Below are positions 43,406 through 54,445 of a stretch of DNA of 64,000 nt, piece after piece (within the stretch, counting starts at the first letter, position 1; every line of letters starts with the position of its first letter). The DNA is from Ovis canadensis (Eukaryota; Chordata; Mammalia; Artiodactyla; Bovidae), in NCBI RefSeq assembly GCF_042477335.2, contig NC_091260.1, positions 44,969,001-45,033,000 on the forward strand, in the 5' to 3' direction. The position numbers and the translations under genes are program-made. The notes beneath the pieces are model-generated. The model searched no databases and was not told where the DNA came from. It worked only from the letters and a program-made list of their open reading frames with translations.

Positions 43406-44560
43406 AAATCAAGAATATTGGAATGTTTCATAGGAAATTATGATGGAATTTCTTCAGCAAATGTCACAGAGAAAGAAAAAAGGTATTACAGGTGTAAAGA
43501 GAGGGGAACAGAGTTAAGAAACACACTGCCTGTCTTTAGCTGGGCTCTCTAGAACGTAAAGGCTAAAGCCAGAATTTAGATGCCAACAGTCCCTTTGGGT
43601 TGTGCAAGCTCTGGTGATTAGGAGGGAAGAAAAGATGGAAGGAAGACAGCACACGATGTGATGGGATGTTATCGTGCTGCCTCTGCCTTCACGTGAGTGG
43701 GGAAGACACGCAGCAGGTGACCCAGCACGGTGGGACTGGGCTCGAGTTCTCCAGCTGGAGTTGGGGAGAAACCGCGCCTTGGATGGTCTGCTGAAGAACA
43801 GGAGGAAGTCTATTTGCCAGGTTCCCTGATGTCTCTGTTTTTCACTGGTCAAATCTCCCCTTTTAGGAGCCCAACTCATGCTCTTGGGTTGTTTCATCCA
43901 TCTCTCAGGCTTTTCAGGATGTTAGATCCCATTCCTGGTGGGCTGGTGTTTCACCCAAGACCCAGAGAGCCATGCCAGCTAAGAAGGAGAAAGGAAGGTA
44001 GCTGAGGGCATCTAAAAAGATGCTTAAGTTTGTGTCTTAAAACTGTTTATCCCTTTTCCCTGTAGGTCCACTCATACCTTCCCGATATACCCAGCTCTCA
44101 AACCACAGTGTGGGGATTCCCTTTTCCTCCTTGGGAACAAACAAAAATGTCCTCACTCCTATTTCAGGAAAGGTTCAGGTTCCATTAGCGATAGATTCTT
44201 CATCATCTCCTAGAAGAGGAAGGCAAGAGTTAAAACAGATACCATTTCCCACTTCTATGGCTAATCTCAAGGCTGTCAGACAGTTTCTCAATGTTGCCAC
44301 CAGGTGGCGCCATTGGACCACGCCGGTTTCCTCACGCCCCGAATAACGATGGTGGATACAGAACCAAATGGTATGAGATAATTGGTATAAGGAAACTTTG
44401 TAAAGTGTTTCCAATTAAAAGTATACTAATTAGTAAAGTGTTGTTAGGAAAGTGCCTGCTTGCAGAATTTTTAGGTTTTGTGGTGGGGTGAGACAGAAAC
44501 AAAATCCATTAACATTTTATTGAGTTTAAATGATTTCTTTTCATATCATGTCAATAGCAC
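43406..44560. other. No gene recognised
   Basis: Spacer of mixed composition with short frames on both strands. It contains a CTCF-like motif at 44297. Confidence 0.4.
44297..44311 (+). promoter_or_regulatory. CTCF-like motif
   Basis: CCACCAGGTGGCGCC matches the CTCF core consensus at every defined position and lies outside any recognised repeat. Binding is inferred only. Confidence 0.55.
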
Positions 44561-44975
44561 TTAGAAGATTATGTGTCTTTCCCTGTGCTAGGCCTTGGAG
44601 CTACAAAAACAAAACAGCAAAGCACTCATAAGCCGGTCAAGAAGAAAACACATGCAAAGGCAATTACAGTAGTCTGCCCAATATAAAGAAAAAGATTTTA
44701 AATAGATACTGGAAAGTGGAGAAGGACTGAGCTTCAGGGAGAACACTCCAGGAAGATTCTCAGATCAGATGACATCTGAACCGAGGATCATGTAACTAAG
44801 GAGAACAGCATAGGAAAGGCACAAAGGAACAGAGCGATGTGGATGGGTAGGTGACCTCCTATGAAAAATTCATCATTTTAGGGAGCATAAGGACACAGGC
44901 TGGGAATGGAGGAGGACAAAGATGGGGACTGAGACAAAAGTCCAATCACCAAGAACCTTGTGTGCCGTGTTAAGC
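44561..44975 (+). mobile_element. Ancient repeat (L2-like), part 1
   Basis: 'ccctgtgctaggccttggagctac', 'agatgacatctgaaccgagg' and 'aagaaccttgtgtgccgtgttaagcag' occur in the order of a common old mammalian repeat. Family name uncertain. Confidence 0.45.
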
Positions 44976-45394
44976 AGCGGTGCCCACAAAGGCAGGCAGA
45001 CAATGTTTACAAGGAGGGGAGCAGGCTGACATTTTACACTTATCTGTAGGAAGGGTCTTTGAAAGAACAGGCTCTCTCCCACTTGTTTTTGAAACATACT
45101 GCCCTCTTTGTCTGTCTTTTACCACTTTTATTTGTAACAGAAATCCAGAGCAATATTCCTCCCCTCATTCACAGGCCCTGAAATACTGTATGCTGAAAAA
45201 GCAACTGATATTTGGCTCCAGAGCCAGGCAGGAAACAGGAACTAGAGGCAAAGAGCAAAGTGGAAATCCCCTGTTCTAAAAACACACTGCTTTCGGAAAT
45301 TGTCACGAAGTGACACAAGTGTTCTTCGGACCCTTTACTTTTTTCCAGAAAGGCAGAATATTCAGGGATGCCTCAATGTGTGATGTCTTCTTTA

Positions 45395-45660
45395 AGTTAA
45401 TGGGAACCCTGGAAATATTTTAAGCAGAAGGGGGACATGGTCAAATTCACATCAGAAAAATTACGGTGGCATTTCTAAGGAGAGTGGGTTGGAAGAAACA
45501 ATAGGAGAAGCACGGACAGTTGTTAGAGACTTGTTGAGTAGTCTAGGTGAGCGCTGATACAGATTGGAATTTGGGCAATAGAGAGGGGAGGAGAGAAGCC
45601 AGAGTTGTACATACCACATAAAATATTCAGGCCTTGGTGATGAACTGATGTAATTTGATA
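45395..45660 (+). mobile_element. Ancient repeat (L2-like), part 2
   Basis: 'atgggaaccctggaaatattttaagcagaa', 'gggggacatggtcaaattcac' and 'gagtagtctaggtgagcgctg' follow on from part 1 after a gap of about 420 bp that I cannot classify. Confidence 0.45.
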
Positions 45661-45789
45661 TAATCAGGTTTGTATCTACCATCTTGCTGTTTGTCTATTT
45701 GGCCCGTAAGTTTTATGTTCCATTTCTCCCCATTTCTTATCTTCCTCTGGAATACCCAGACACTTTTAATTTTCCATTGTTTTCTTTAT

Positions 45790-45912
45790 TGACTTGTTGT
45801 TCAGTCACTAAGTCTTGTCTGACTCTTTGAGACCTCATGGACTGCAGCACACCAGGCTTCCCTGTTCTTTACCATCTCCTGGAGTTTGCTCAAACTCATG
45901 TCCATAGAGTCG
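45790..45912 (-). mobile_element. Old BovB/Bov-A 3' end fragment
   Basis: 'gttgttcagtcactaagtcttgtctgac' to 'aaactcatgtccatagagtcg', the diverged terminal 0.12 kb of a BovB-type element, immediately left of a younger BovB. Confidence 0.75.
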
Positions 45913-45935
45913 TGACTTATTGGCTATGCGATATT

Positions 45936-47702
45936 TTTCAGTTCAGTTCAGTTCAGTTGCTCAGTCGTGTCTGACTCTTTGCGACCCCGTGAACTGCAGC
46001 ACGCCAGGCCTCCCTGTCCATCACCAACTCCCGGAGTTTATCTAAACTCAGGTCCATTGAGTCGGTGATGCCATCCAACCATCTCATCCTCTGTCGTCCC
46101 CTTCTTCTCCTGCCCTCAATCTTTCCTAACATCAGGGTCTTTTCAAATGAGTCACCCCTTCGAATCAGGTGGCCAAAGTACTGGAGTTTCAGCTTCAACA
46201 TCAGTCCTTCCAATGAACATCCAGGACTGATCTCCTTTAGGATGGACTGGTTGGATCTCCTTGCAGTCCAAGGGGCTCTCAAGAGTCTTCTCCAACACCA
46301 CAGCTCAAAAGCATTAATTCTTCGGCCCTCAGCTTTTTTCACAGTCCAACTCTCACATCTATACATGACCACAGAAAAAACCATAGCCTTGACTAGACGG
46401 ACCTTTGTTGGCAAAGTAATATCTCTGCTTTTCAATATGCTCTCTAGGTTAGTCATAACTTTCCTTCCGAGGAGTAAGCGTCTTTTAATTTCATGGCTGC
46501 AATCACCATCTGCAGTGAGTTTGGAGCCCAGAAAAATAAAGTCTGACACTGTTTCCACTGTTTCCCCATCTATTTCCCATGAAGTGATGGGACCGGATAC
46601 CATGATCTTCGTTTTCTGAATGTTGAGCTTTAAGCCTAACTTTTCACTCTCCTCTTTCACTTCCATCAAGAGGCTCTTTAGTTCCTCTTCATTTTCTGCC
46701 ATAAGGGTGGTGTCATCTGCATATCTGAGGTTATTGATATTTCTCCCGGCAATCTGGATTCCAGCTTGTGTTTCTTCCAGTCCAGCATTTCTCATGATGT
46801 ACTCTGCATATAAGTTAAATAAGCAGGGTGACAATATACAGCCTTGATGTACTGCTTTTCCTATTTGGAACCAGTCTGTTGTTCCATGTCCAGTTCTAAC
46901 TGTTGCTTCCTGACCTGCATATAGGTTTCTCAAGAGGCAGGTCAGGTGGTCTCATATTCCCATCTCTTTCAGAATTTTCCACAGTTTCTTGTGATCCACA
47001 CAGTCAAAGGCTTTGGCATAGTCAATAAAGCAGAAATAGATGTTTTTCTGGAACTCTCTTGCTGTTTCCATGATCCAGCAGATGTTGGCAATTTGATCTC
47101 TGGTTCCTCTGCCTTTTCTAAAACCAGCTTGAACATCTGGAAGTTCACAGTTGATGTATTGCTGAAGCCTGGCTTGGAAAATTTTAAGCATTACTTTACT
47201 AGTGTGTGAGATGAGTGCAATTGTGCAGTAATTTGAGCATTCTTTGGCATTGCTGTTCTTGGGATTGGAATGAAAACTGACCGTTTCCAGTCCTGTGGCC
47301 ACTGCTGAGTTTCCCAAATTTGTTGACTATTGAGTTCAGCACTTTCACTGCATCATCTTTCAGAGTTTGAAATAGCTCAACTGGAATTCCGTCACCTCCA
47401 ATAGCTTCATTTGTAGTGATGCTTCCTAAAGCCCACTTGACTTCACATTCCAGAATGTCTGGCTCTAGGTGAGTGATCACACCATCGTGATTATCTGGGT
47501 CACGAATATCTTTTTTGTACAGTTCTTCTGTGTATTCTTGCCACCTCTTCTTAATATCTTCTGCTTCTGTTAGGTCTATACCACTTCTGTCCTTTATTAA
47601 GCCCATCTTTGTATGAAATGTTCCCTTGTTATCTCTAATCTTCTTGAAGTGATCTCTAGTCTTTCCCATTCTATTGTTTTCCTCTATTTCTTTGCATTGA
47701 TC
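45936..47702 (-). mobile_element. BovB LINE, 1.8 kb
   Basis: Minus-orientation BovB from '(cagtt)n gctcagtcgtgtctg' to 'ctatttctttgcattgatc'. It is flanked by an imperfect direct repeat of about 48 bp (45883-45930 and 47704-47750). Confidence 0.93.
45953..47700 (-). pseudogene. BovB reverse transcriptase, disrupted
   Basis: The C-terminal 326 codons (45953-46933) are open and include the catalytic LRYADDT. The frame is broken by a stop within the G-I-P-D-H motif (46952-46954) and by frameshifts near 47255-47320, in the region that normally reads [10 protein letters not shown]...PKKGNAKE. Not functional. Confidence 0.9.
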
Positions 47703-47750
47703 AAGTTTGCTCAACTCATATCCACTGAATCATGACGTATTGGCTATACG

Positions 47751-48324
47751 TTCTTTTTATAATATATGTTGGTTATTACAGATTATTGGTTATACATTAA
47801 ATTTTACATTGGTTATTGTGTACATTATTTATATATTTTTAGTGATTACACTAGGGATGAAAACATTCAAACTGGACTTTTAAAATCTCATATATATTTT
47901 TGATTTTACCATTTTCCTTTTTTCTATTAACATCAATATCTGGGTCATCTGTGGATTCAGCTTTTTCCGCTTAATTCTGGATATTTTCTTGCTTTGTTAC
48001 ATATAAATTGATTGTGTACCAAATGGCATGAATAAAAATGTAGACAGAGCCCCCACCGGAGAAGGTTTTCCCCGCTCCTCTCTTGTTTAGTCGCTAAGAA
48101 GAGGGAATGAGGGCTTATCAGGGTTTGCGGAAAATTGAAGCTGGGTTGCAGTTTGCCTGTGTCCCGTTTTCTCAGAAGGAACCATTCTGTTCTTTACAGC
48201 AGGTGTCCCCAGCCTCCATAATCTACTGTCTGATCTGAGGTGGAACTGATGTAATCATAATAGAAATAAACTGCACAATAAATGCAATATGCTTGAATTA
48301 TCCTGAAACTGTCAAACACAGTTT
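47751..48324. other. No gene recognised
   Basis: AT-rich spacer containing local 'ttggttatt' repeats (47770-47820). Confidence 0.4.
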
Positions 48325-48413
48325 TTTGTAGCTTGGGGGATCTTAGTTCCCTGACCTGAACCCTTGGCAGTGAGAGCGTGGAGTCCTAACTACTGGACCA
48401 TCTGAGAATTCCT
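48325..48413 (-). mobile_element. CHR-type SINE fragment
   Basis: 'gcttgggggatcttagttccctgacc' to 'aactactggaccatctgagaattcc'; antisense head portion only. Confidence 0.7.
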
Positions 48414-48921
48414 TGTTTTCAATTTTTAAAATCAACATGTAGACAAAGCAGAGCTTTAAATATGGTAGAAATGGTGTTGGACAGCCCTTAGCAAGCAACC
48501 CCTTGGGTAGCAGCAGAACTTTTATGGGTTCTTAAAGAGATGAAATCTGACCAGGAAGGATGTAAGTCTGTGTAATAGTCATGTGAAAGTTTCTTTGTCT
48601 TGGAGGGAAGGGGCTGCAGTTAGGATATTAATGATGTGTTTCTGGAGGCAGAAGCCTCCAGGTGAGAAAATTCAAGATTCCTCTGAAGTGGTGTGGTCCT
48701 CACACATTCTTTAGAGATAAGAAAGGCCCCGGGAAGCTGGGTTCTCGCTCCCATCTGCTGTATACTTTGCCCCAATAGCTGGACCATATTCTTTATCAGA
48801 GTTAAGAAAATGCTTACTGTCATAGCAAATAATGTCTAAGTATTTTATTTTTGCTGATCTACTAACCAATGGGGGTTTTAATTCCTCGCAATAAAAAGTT
48901 TCATGTCAAATATTAAACACT
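48414..48921. other. No gene recognised
   Basis: Unremarkable spacer. Confidence 0.4.
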
Positions 48922-49065
48922 GGAACTTCCCTGATGGTCAAGTGACTAAGACTCTGAGCTCACAATGCAGGGGCCCAGGTTCGATCTCTAGTCTGGGAAC
49001 TAGATCCCACACACCTCAACCAAGACCTGGCATGGCCAAATATATACAAATAAATAATAAATATT
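48922..49065 (+). mobile_element. CHR-type SINE (short)
   Basis: Head 'ggaacttccctgatggtcaag', 'gggcccaggttcgatctctag', then an A/T-rich 'aaataaataataaa' tail. A tRNA-like A/B box region is visible, but it is a SINE and not a tRNA gene. Confidence 0.75.
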
Positions 49066-49224
49066 AAACATTGTCAAGTCACTAACAGTTGTCCTTTGAA
49101 GAAATGTACTCATTACCCAGATAGTACTTGTTCATTATAAAATTGGAAAATGCATGCAGAGAAAACAAATATTCACTTATCATCTACTCCTGTAGACTCA
49201 CTTCTTTCCACTGCTGTTTGTTGA

Positions 49225-49380
49225 TCACTATGGAGAGCTTATTAAGAATCCACATTTCTGGTCTCTAATCTAGAGCTGCTGGGTTAAAGTTTCCCAATGT
49301 GAAGCCTGAGAATCTGTGTTTTAGAAATTCTGGTGCAGCAAGTTCACTAATTTGAAACCACAAATCTAGATAGAACCACT
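49225..49380 (+). mobile_element. MER5-type hAT fragment
   Basis: 'gcctgagaatctgtgttttagaaattctgg' and neighbouring segments in MER5 order; diverged. Confidence 0.5.
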
Positions 49381-50064
49381 GTTAACATTTGGTAGATTCT
49401 ACCATTTTCTCTGGAAGTAATTTTATTTATTTTTATAAAAATTTGAGATACTATTGTGTAGTACCACAGAACCTCAGTCCCAGTTAAGCCAAGTTTATTG
49501 TTTCATAATTGAAAATTCCAAGGTTGGTTCTAACTTAGAGAACTACTCAATCCAGGGCATCTGATACCCTTACCATCTTTAACTTTTTTTTTGAAAGTTC
49601 AGGCCTTTTCTCCCTTAATGACTCAAGGAAGAAAAAGTGCAGGAATTGCTCTCATTAGTCCATCTTTGATGATGTGCCAAGCGAATGAGGAGCTTAAGAT
49701 TTGGTCCGAGTCACTTCTTTGGCCTCCGTGGGTTGGAGTCAGCACCACTGGAAACACATGGAGTTGTTTTCCTACGAGAAAGGGAATTCTGTTAGTGGAA
49801 GAAAGCAGGCATGGGCATGTGCTAATAGGACAAAAGCAACATGTATGCAACCCACTGCGCAGATGGCACTGCTTCCTGCTGCTTCCGCCTAATATTGTGT
49901 GCTCATCACTGTTTCACGTCATCAAGTATGCTTTGAAAATCTGATATCTTAGTACCACTTAATATTCTACTTAATATGAGCAGTGTTATCTATTGCCGCA
50001 GTACGAATTAACCCAGAATTTAGCAGCTTAAAACAACAAACTTATCAACTCACAAAGTGTCTGA
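49381..50064. other. No gene recognised
   Basis: A 117-codon plus-strand frame (49591-49944) is present, but it has no recognisable domain or promoter signal and I do not call it. Confidence 0.4.
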
Positions 50065-50279
50065 GGGCTTCCCTGGTGGCTCAGTGGTAAAGAACCTACC
50101 TGTAATGCAGGAGACTTGGGTTCGATCCCTGGGTTGGGAAGATCCCCTGGAGGAGGGCATGGCAACCCACTCCAGTATTCTTGCCTGGAGAATCCCATGG
50201 ACAGAGGAGCCTGGCGGGCTACAGTCCGTGAGGTCACACAGAGTCAGACACAACTGAAGCGACCAAGCAGCAGCAGCAG
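50065..50279 (+). mobile_element. Bov-tA SINE
   Basis: Full-length: head 'agggcttccctggtggctcag', tail 'gacacaactgaagcgaccaa' plus (GCA)n. One of the least diverged copies in the window. Confidence 0.95.
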
Positions 50280-50609
50280 TGGAGCATCTGAATGTCAGGA
50301 ATCTTCGAGCGGCTTAGTTGGGTAGTTCTGGCCCACGGTCTGTGGGGAGGCTGCAGGCAAGCTGTGAGCAGCAGCTTCAGCCCTCGAGGACTTGACTGGA
50401 GGCTCCTCTTCCAAGCTCAGTCACATGGCTATTGGCCACAGAGTGATCTAATGGAGAGAGGAAAGTGGAGAGAAAGACAGGTAATGCACCCTTACCAGGA
50501 CTCTCCCTCTTTCCTTGTCTCATTCTCAGGTCACGTGCTCCTGCTTCTGGCATAATCTCTGAGATAGACTCTTGTGCCCGGTGCTTAACTCAAGGTCTGA
50601 TTTCAAGAG

Positions 50610-50741
50610 CTGCTGCTGCTGCTAAGTCACTTTAGTCGTGTCCAACTCTGTGTGACCCCATAGATGGCAGCCCACCAGGCTGTTCTGTCCCTGGGATTCT
50701 CCAGGCAAGAATACTGGTGTGGGTTGCCATTTCCTTCTCCA
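50610..50741 (-). mobile_element. Bov-tA SINE (short) with target duplication
   Basis: Antisense, from '(tgc)n taagtcactttag' to 'ccatttccttctcca'. Flanked by GATTTCAAGAG at 50599-50609 and 50742-50752. Confidence 0.95.
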
Positions 50742-50752
50742 GATTTCAAGAG

Positions 50753-51524
50753 AATACTAAATAAATCAGCAGGGTTTTATAATTACATAGCAATCATCCT
50801 GTTGAATTAAACTGTGAAGTCCCAGGAAAGACCAAGAACTCTGCTATTCTGTGAAATAGGCGGGACATATTCTTTCTCTTACTGTGCTTTTTTGATCAAG
50901 AACCATCACTTCCTTGTTTCCTTTACTAAACACATTACAGCAAGCTGCCTAATAAATGCTATTAGAAAACTTTGCTTTTCAGATAAGAGTTTTTTAAAGC
51001 TACTTACTAAAAAATTTGCAAGGGTATTTTTTTCCTCCAAGAAAAAGTAAGTAGCTTAGATTTACCATATGTAGCATCTTCTCTTGAGAAATCGAGGCCT
51101 CTAGTTCCTTTGGCAGGAAGGGTCACTAGCAAAAGAGACACTGCTATGTAAACAAGGAGGGTTTACCCTCCTTGCAGTCCTCATTGGCCCAGATGTAGAA
51201 CATGCCAAAGCCACTCAGTGTACTCAGTACAATTTTCAGCTTGCTGATGTGTCAACAAAGGACAAAGAACAATCTGACGTCTCCTGGGCTGACTATGAAC
51301 CAACCACTACCACTTCATGTAGAATCCAATTGCTTGGGAAATGGCTTCAAAACAAATCTCAATTACAGGGAAATGGGGGGAGGGGATAGATGACACCAGT
51401 TCCATCAATGCCCCTCATCCTCTTTGTACATGCTTTTACAAACTATGGCTATACCTGACTTTATGCAATAGAAACCTATGTGAAAAAAAAATTGAATACA
51501 ACAACATGTTATCACCGTTTAAAA
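50753..51524. other. No gene recognised
   Basis: Spacer with a perfect 'gagggtttaccctc' palindrome-like stretch at about 51157. Confidence 0.4.
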
Positions 51525-51736
51525 TCACCAGGTGGCGCTAGTGGTAAAGAACCCACCTGCTAATGCAGGGGACATGAGTCGTGGGTTCGATCCCTGGGTG
51601 GGGAAAATCTCCTGGAGAAGCAAAGAGCAACCCACTCCAGTATTCTTGCCTGGCGAGTCCCATGGACAGAGGAGCCTGGTGGGCTACAGTCCGTAGTCTC
51701 GCAAAGGGTTAGACATGACTGAAGCGACCTAGCATG
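51525..51736 (+). mobile_element. Bov-tA SINE with CTCF-like head
   Basis: Starts 'caccaggtggcgctagtggtaaag', the subfamily with GGCGCTAG in its head. The body and tail are complete ('agacatgactgaagcgacct'). Confidence 0.92.
51526..51540 (+). promoter_or_regulatory. CTCF-like motif carried by a SINE
   Basis: CACCAGGTGGCGCTA fits the CTCF core consensus. It spans the SINE/flank boundary, where the usual 'ccctggtgg' head is replaced by 'accaggtgg'. Confidence 0.5.
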
Positions 51737-52491
51737 CATGCACATGCTTATCACTAAACTCAAATTGTACACATTAATTATGCACAAATTTTCCTATGTA
51801 TAAAATTTTAAAAAATCACTATTAAAAATGGAAGATGTACATTTACTCATGCAGAGACAGGATAGTTTCAGATTTAGATTTTATCCTTATTAAAATTTAA
51901 AATATCCTCATTCAAATTTATTTAAAATATCCTCATTCAAAAAGGATGCTAGCCAGCCTCCCAGAACAGCTGTTGGTTAAAACATTTGTGTCAGAACTAA
52001 ACTGAATATATAATTCCCAAGGGATTTGGTACAACTACAACTATAATTTACTTTTACTCAATGTACATTAAAAGGTTAAGGTGAGATCCATATGAAAAGT
52101 CTAATTTTTAAATGCTAAATATTTTGGTGAAGTGAGGAATACTTCTATTGTGTAAGGAACCACTCTGATTTATGTTTATGTTTTTAAAATATTGGATTAC
52201 CTGGTGAGTCACAAAATACCTATGTAACTAAAATGAACTGACATAACTTTAGCTAAAAGTGAAAAAACCTTGGGAGTCTAGTAAGTGTTTGTAGCATTAG
52301 AGTAGGCAAATGAAGATACAGTGTTTTTTTTGAACTACAGTCTTAAATATCTTAGACGTCTTCTTTTTTTCACTACATTCAAAGGAGCCTTTAGTAAAGG
52401 AGCCTTTAGTATCTGAAGACCCCAGATTAAGGCTCACTGGTTTAGATTACTTTTCTATTGCTTAGAATTCTCTCTGGGTTGTTTGGTGCCA
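51737..52491. other. No gene recognised
   Basis: AT-rich spacer. A short direct repeat, 'aatatcctcattcaaa', lies near 51900 and 51928, and another, 'ggagcctttagta', near 52384 and 52398. Confidence 0.4.
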
Positions 52492-52501
52492 ATCAAGTCT
52501 A

Positions 52502-52713
52502 AAGTGAAAGTGAAGTCGCTCAGTTGTGTCCAACTCTTTGCGACCCGTGGGCTGTAGCCCACCAAGCTCCTCCGTCCATGGGATTCTCCAGGCAAGAATA
52601 CTGGAGTGGGTTGCCATTTCCTTCTCCAGGAGATCTTCCCAACCCAGGGATCGAACCCAGGTCTCTCGCATTGCAGGCAGACGCTTTAACCTCTGAGCCA
52701 TCAGGGAAGCCCC
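52502..52713 (-). mobile_element. Bov-tA SINE with target duplication
   Basis: Full antisense copy flanked by ATCAAGTCTA (52492-52501 and 52714-52723). Confidence 0.95.
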
Positions 52714-52723
52714 ATCAAGTCTA

Positions 52724-54234
52724 GGGCCCTGGTAATTCAAAATTTTCACCCTTCCAATGCCTGACTATCTGGTAACCTAAGATCATAAAGTAGCCTCAGA
52801 GAGAGGGCCCTGACCACTGGGAGATGAGTTCATAGCTAAGTCCATACCGGAGGTAACTCTTTACTGGCAGATTCTGCAGAGAAAATGTTTGATTAGCATT
52901 TTTAGATTGAAGTTCCCCTTTGTGAGGTCAGAGTTGGCCTGTCTGCTGCTCCTGCCTGTGCTGGGGGCTGATCAAAAGCTGGCAGTAGATCATACAGAAG
53001 CTTCAGGCTTGGGACCGAAATTCTGGTCTTTCTGCTTTCCACTCTTTCTTCCCCCAGGCCTGCCCCCGCCTCCCCACACTCCCACCCCCACCTTAGCCAC
53101 TCCACACACGCACCACACACATATGTGGTCTTTCTCCAGTAGAGGGAGGTAAGACATCAGGAGCGCTCCAAATGCAGTCCTCAGCTTCTCTCTGTCTCTC
53201 ACACACGCACTCACGCACGCACACACACTTGTGCTCTTTGTACAGAGGAGCAGGAATAGACCCAAGAACATGGTTTATTGAGCCCACATGTATTGTATGA
53301 AGTGCTTTCTCATTTTTGACATTTAATGATTCCAGCTGTGGGCTATACCTTGAGAAAACCTAAATATTAGATGTGCTCCCTTCTCTTTCCAATCTTTTCT
53401 TACTAAAAGGGCTAAATGTTGGATTCACAATTTTTAGAGTGAAGTCAGGTTATCTTTCTCTAATCTAACATGCAAGATTTTTAAGTAATTGGCTTTGGTC
53501 CTTAAAATTTGAGGGTTTTTTTCCCCCCTTCCAATCCTTCCTTTAAAAAATACCCATTGGAAAGTTTCTTTTGCATTTTGGGTAAATTTAGGACACTAAT
53601 TTAAAAAACTTGTGAGTGTATCTTGGCCAATAGGGCAGCAGCTGGAATTCCAGTGTAAAGCCTGTCTGTGGGGCAGAGACCATCTTTCAGCAGCTGCTGT
53701 TTTTGTTAGCTCTCTGACTATTGACAAAGAATCAGTTGCTGTCATTTGATATTGAATAGTTTTCAGGGTTAATTTTCTTCTGCTCGTCTCTCATATTTTT
53801 TTTTAAAGTTTCGAGTCAATGTATGGGCACATTAGACCCTTGTCATTCCCAGGGAGGATGCTGAGGTCCCAGGAGTTCTGCTTCCTTCCCAAGGACAGCT
53901 CTGCTGTGCTGTGCCTATCACTTTCGGCGTTCTTCCTACTGCCCCTGAGTCCCCTGTGTTCCAAGTTCAGATGCTTGAGAAAGAACGTGATCAAACAGCC
54001 AAGAAGAACTTAGAGGTCAGAGGTCGCTGTTCTGCTCTGGCTTGGATCCACCTCCCCAATGGGACCTTAAGTTTGGCGGGCCTCAGAATTACTAAAGACG
54101 TGAAGCTAACTGGCCTTGGCCTTCTCCTCTTCACAACAGTCCTCTTTCCTCTGGTTCCTAAACACTCCAGCTTTCTCTAGCAATCTGAAGTTCAATGACT
54201 GAACCGTGATGTGATTAATGATAGTAGTAAGTAG
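52724..54234. other. No gene recognised; C/A-rich simple sequence at 53040-53230
   Basis: C-rich 'cctcccccaggcc...cactcccacccccacc' and interrupted (CA)n runs ('cacacacgcactcacgcacgcacacacac') account for the only structure that I see. Confidence 0.45.
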
Positions 54235-54445
54235 CATGGAGTACCTCCAGTGCTGGGGGCACGCTCGAGCTATATTAGATACTCTCCTGTTTACTCCTCA
54301 GGGAAACCTATGAAGATTATTATGCTAATTTATTGGTGAAGAGGCTGAGGTTCTGTGAGGTTCAGCTGCTTGTCTAAGATCATTCATCGATTAGAGTCTG
54401 GATTTGATTCCAGACTTTGAAGTGTGTTCCCTGCAGGACACTGTG
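54235..54445 (+). mobile_element. MIR SINE
   Basis: 'tttattggtgaagaggctgaggttctgtgagg', 'tgcttgtctaagatcattc' and 'ctggatttgattccagac' in MIR order. Confidence 0.75.

Noticed and set aside
48922-49065. tRNA-like A/B boxes in SINEs
   Set aside because: All occurrences fall in CHR or Bov-tA SINE heads with retroposon tails; no free-standing tRNA gene was seen.
49591-49944. 117-codon plus-strand frame
   Set aside because: No recognisable domain, no promoter or splice context, and ordinary composition; length is compatible with chance.
53040-53230. CA-rich block as a CRISPR-like or regulatory repeat array
   Set aside because: It is interrupted simple sequence ((CA)n and C-rich runs) with no spacer/repeat structure.
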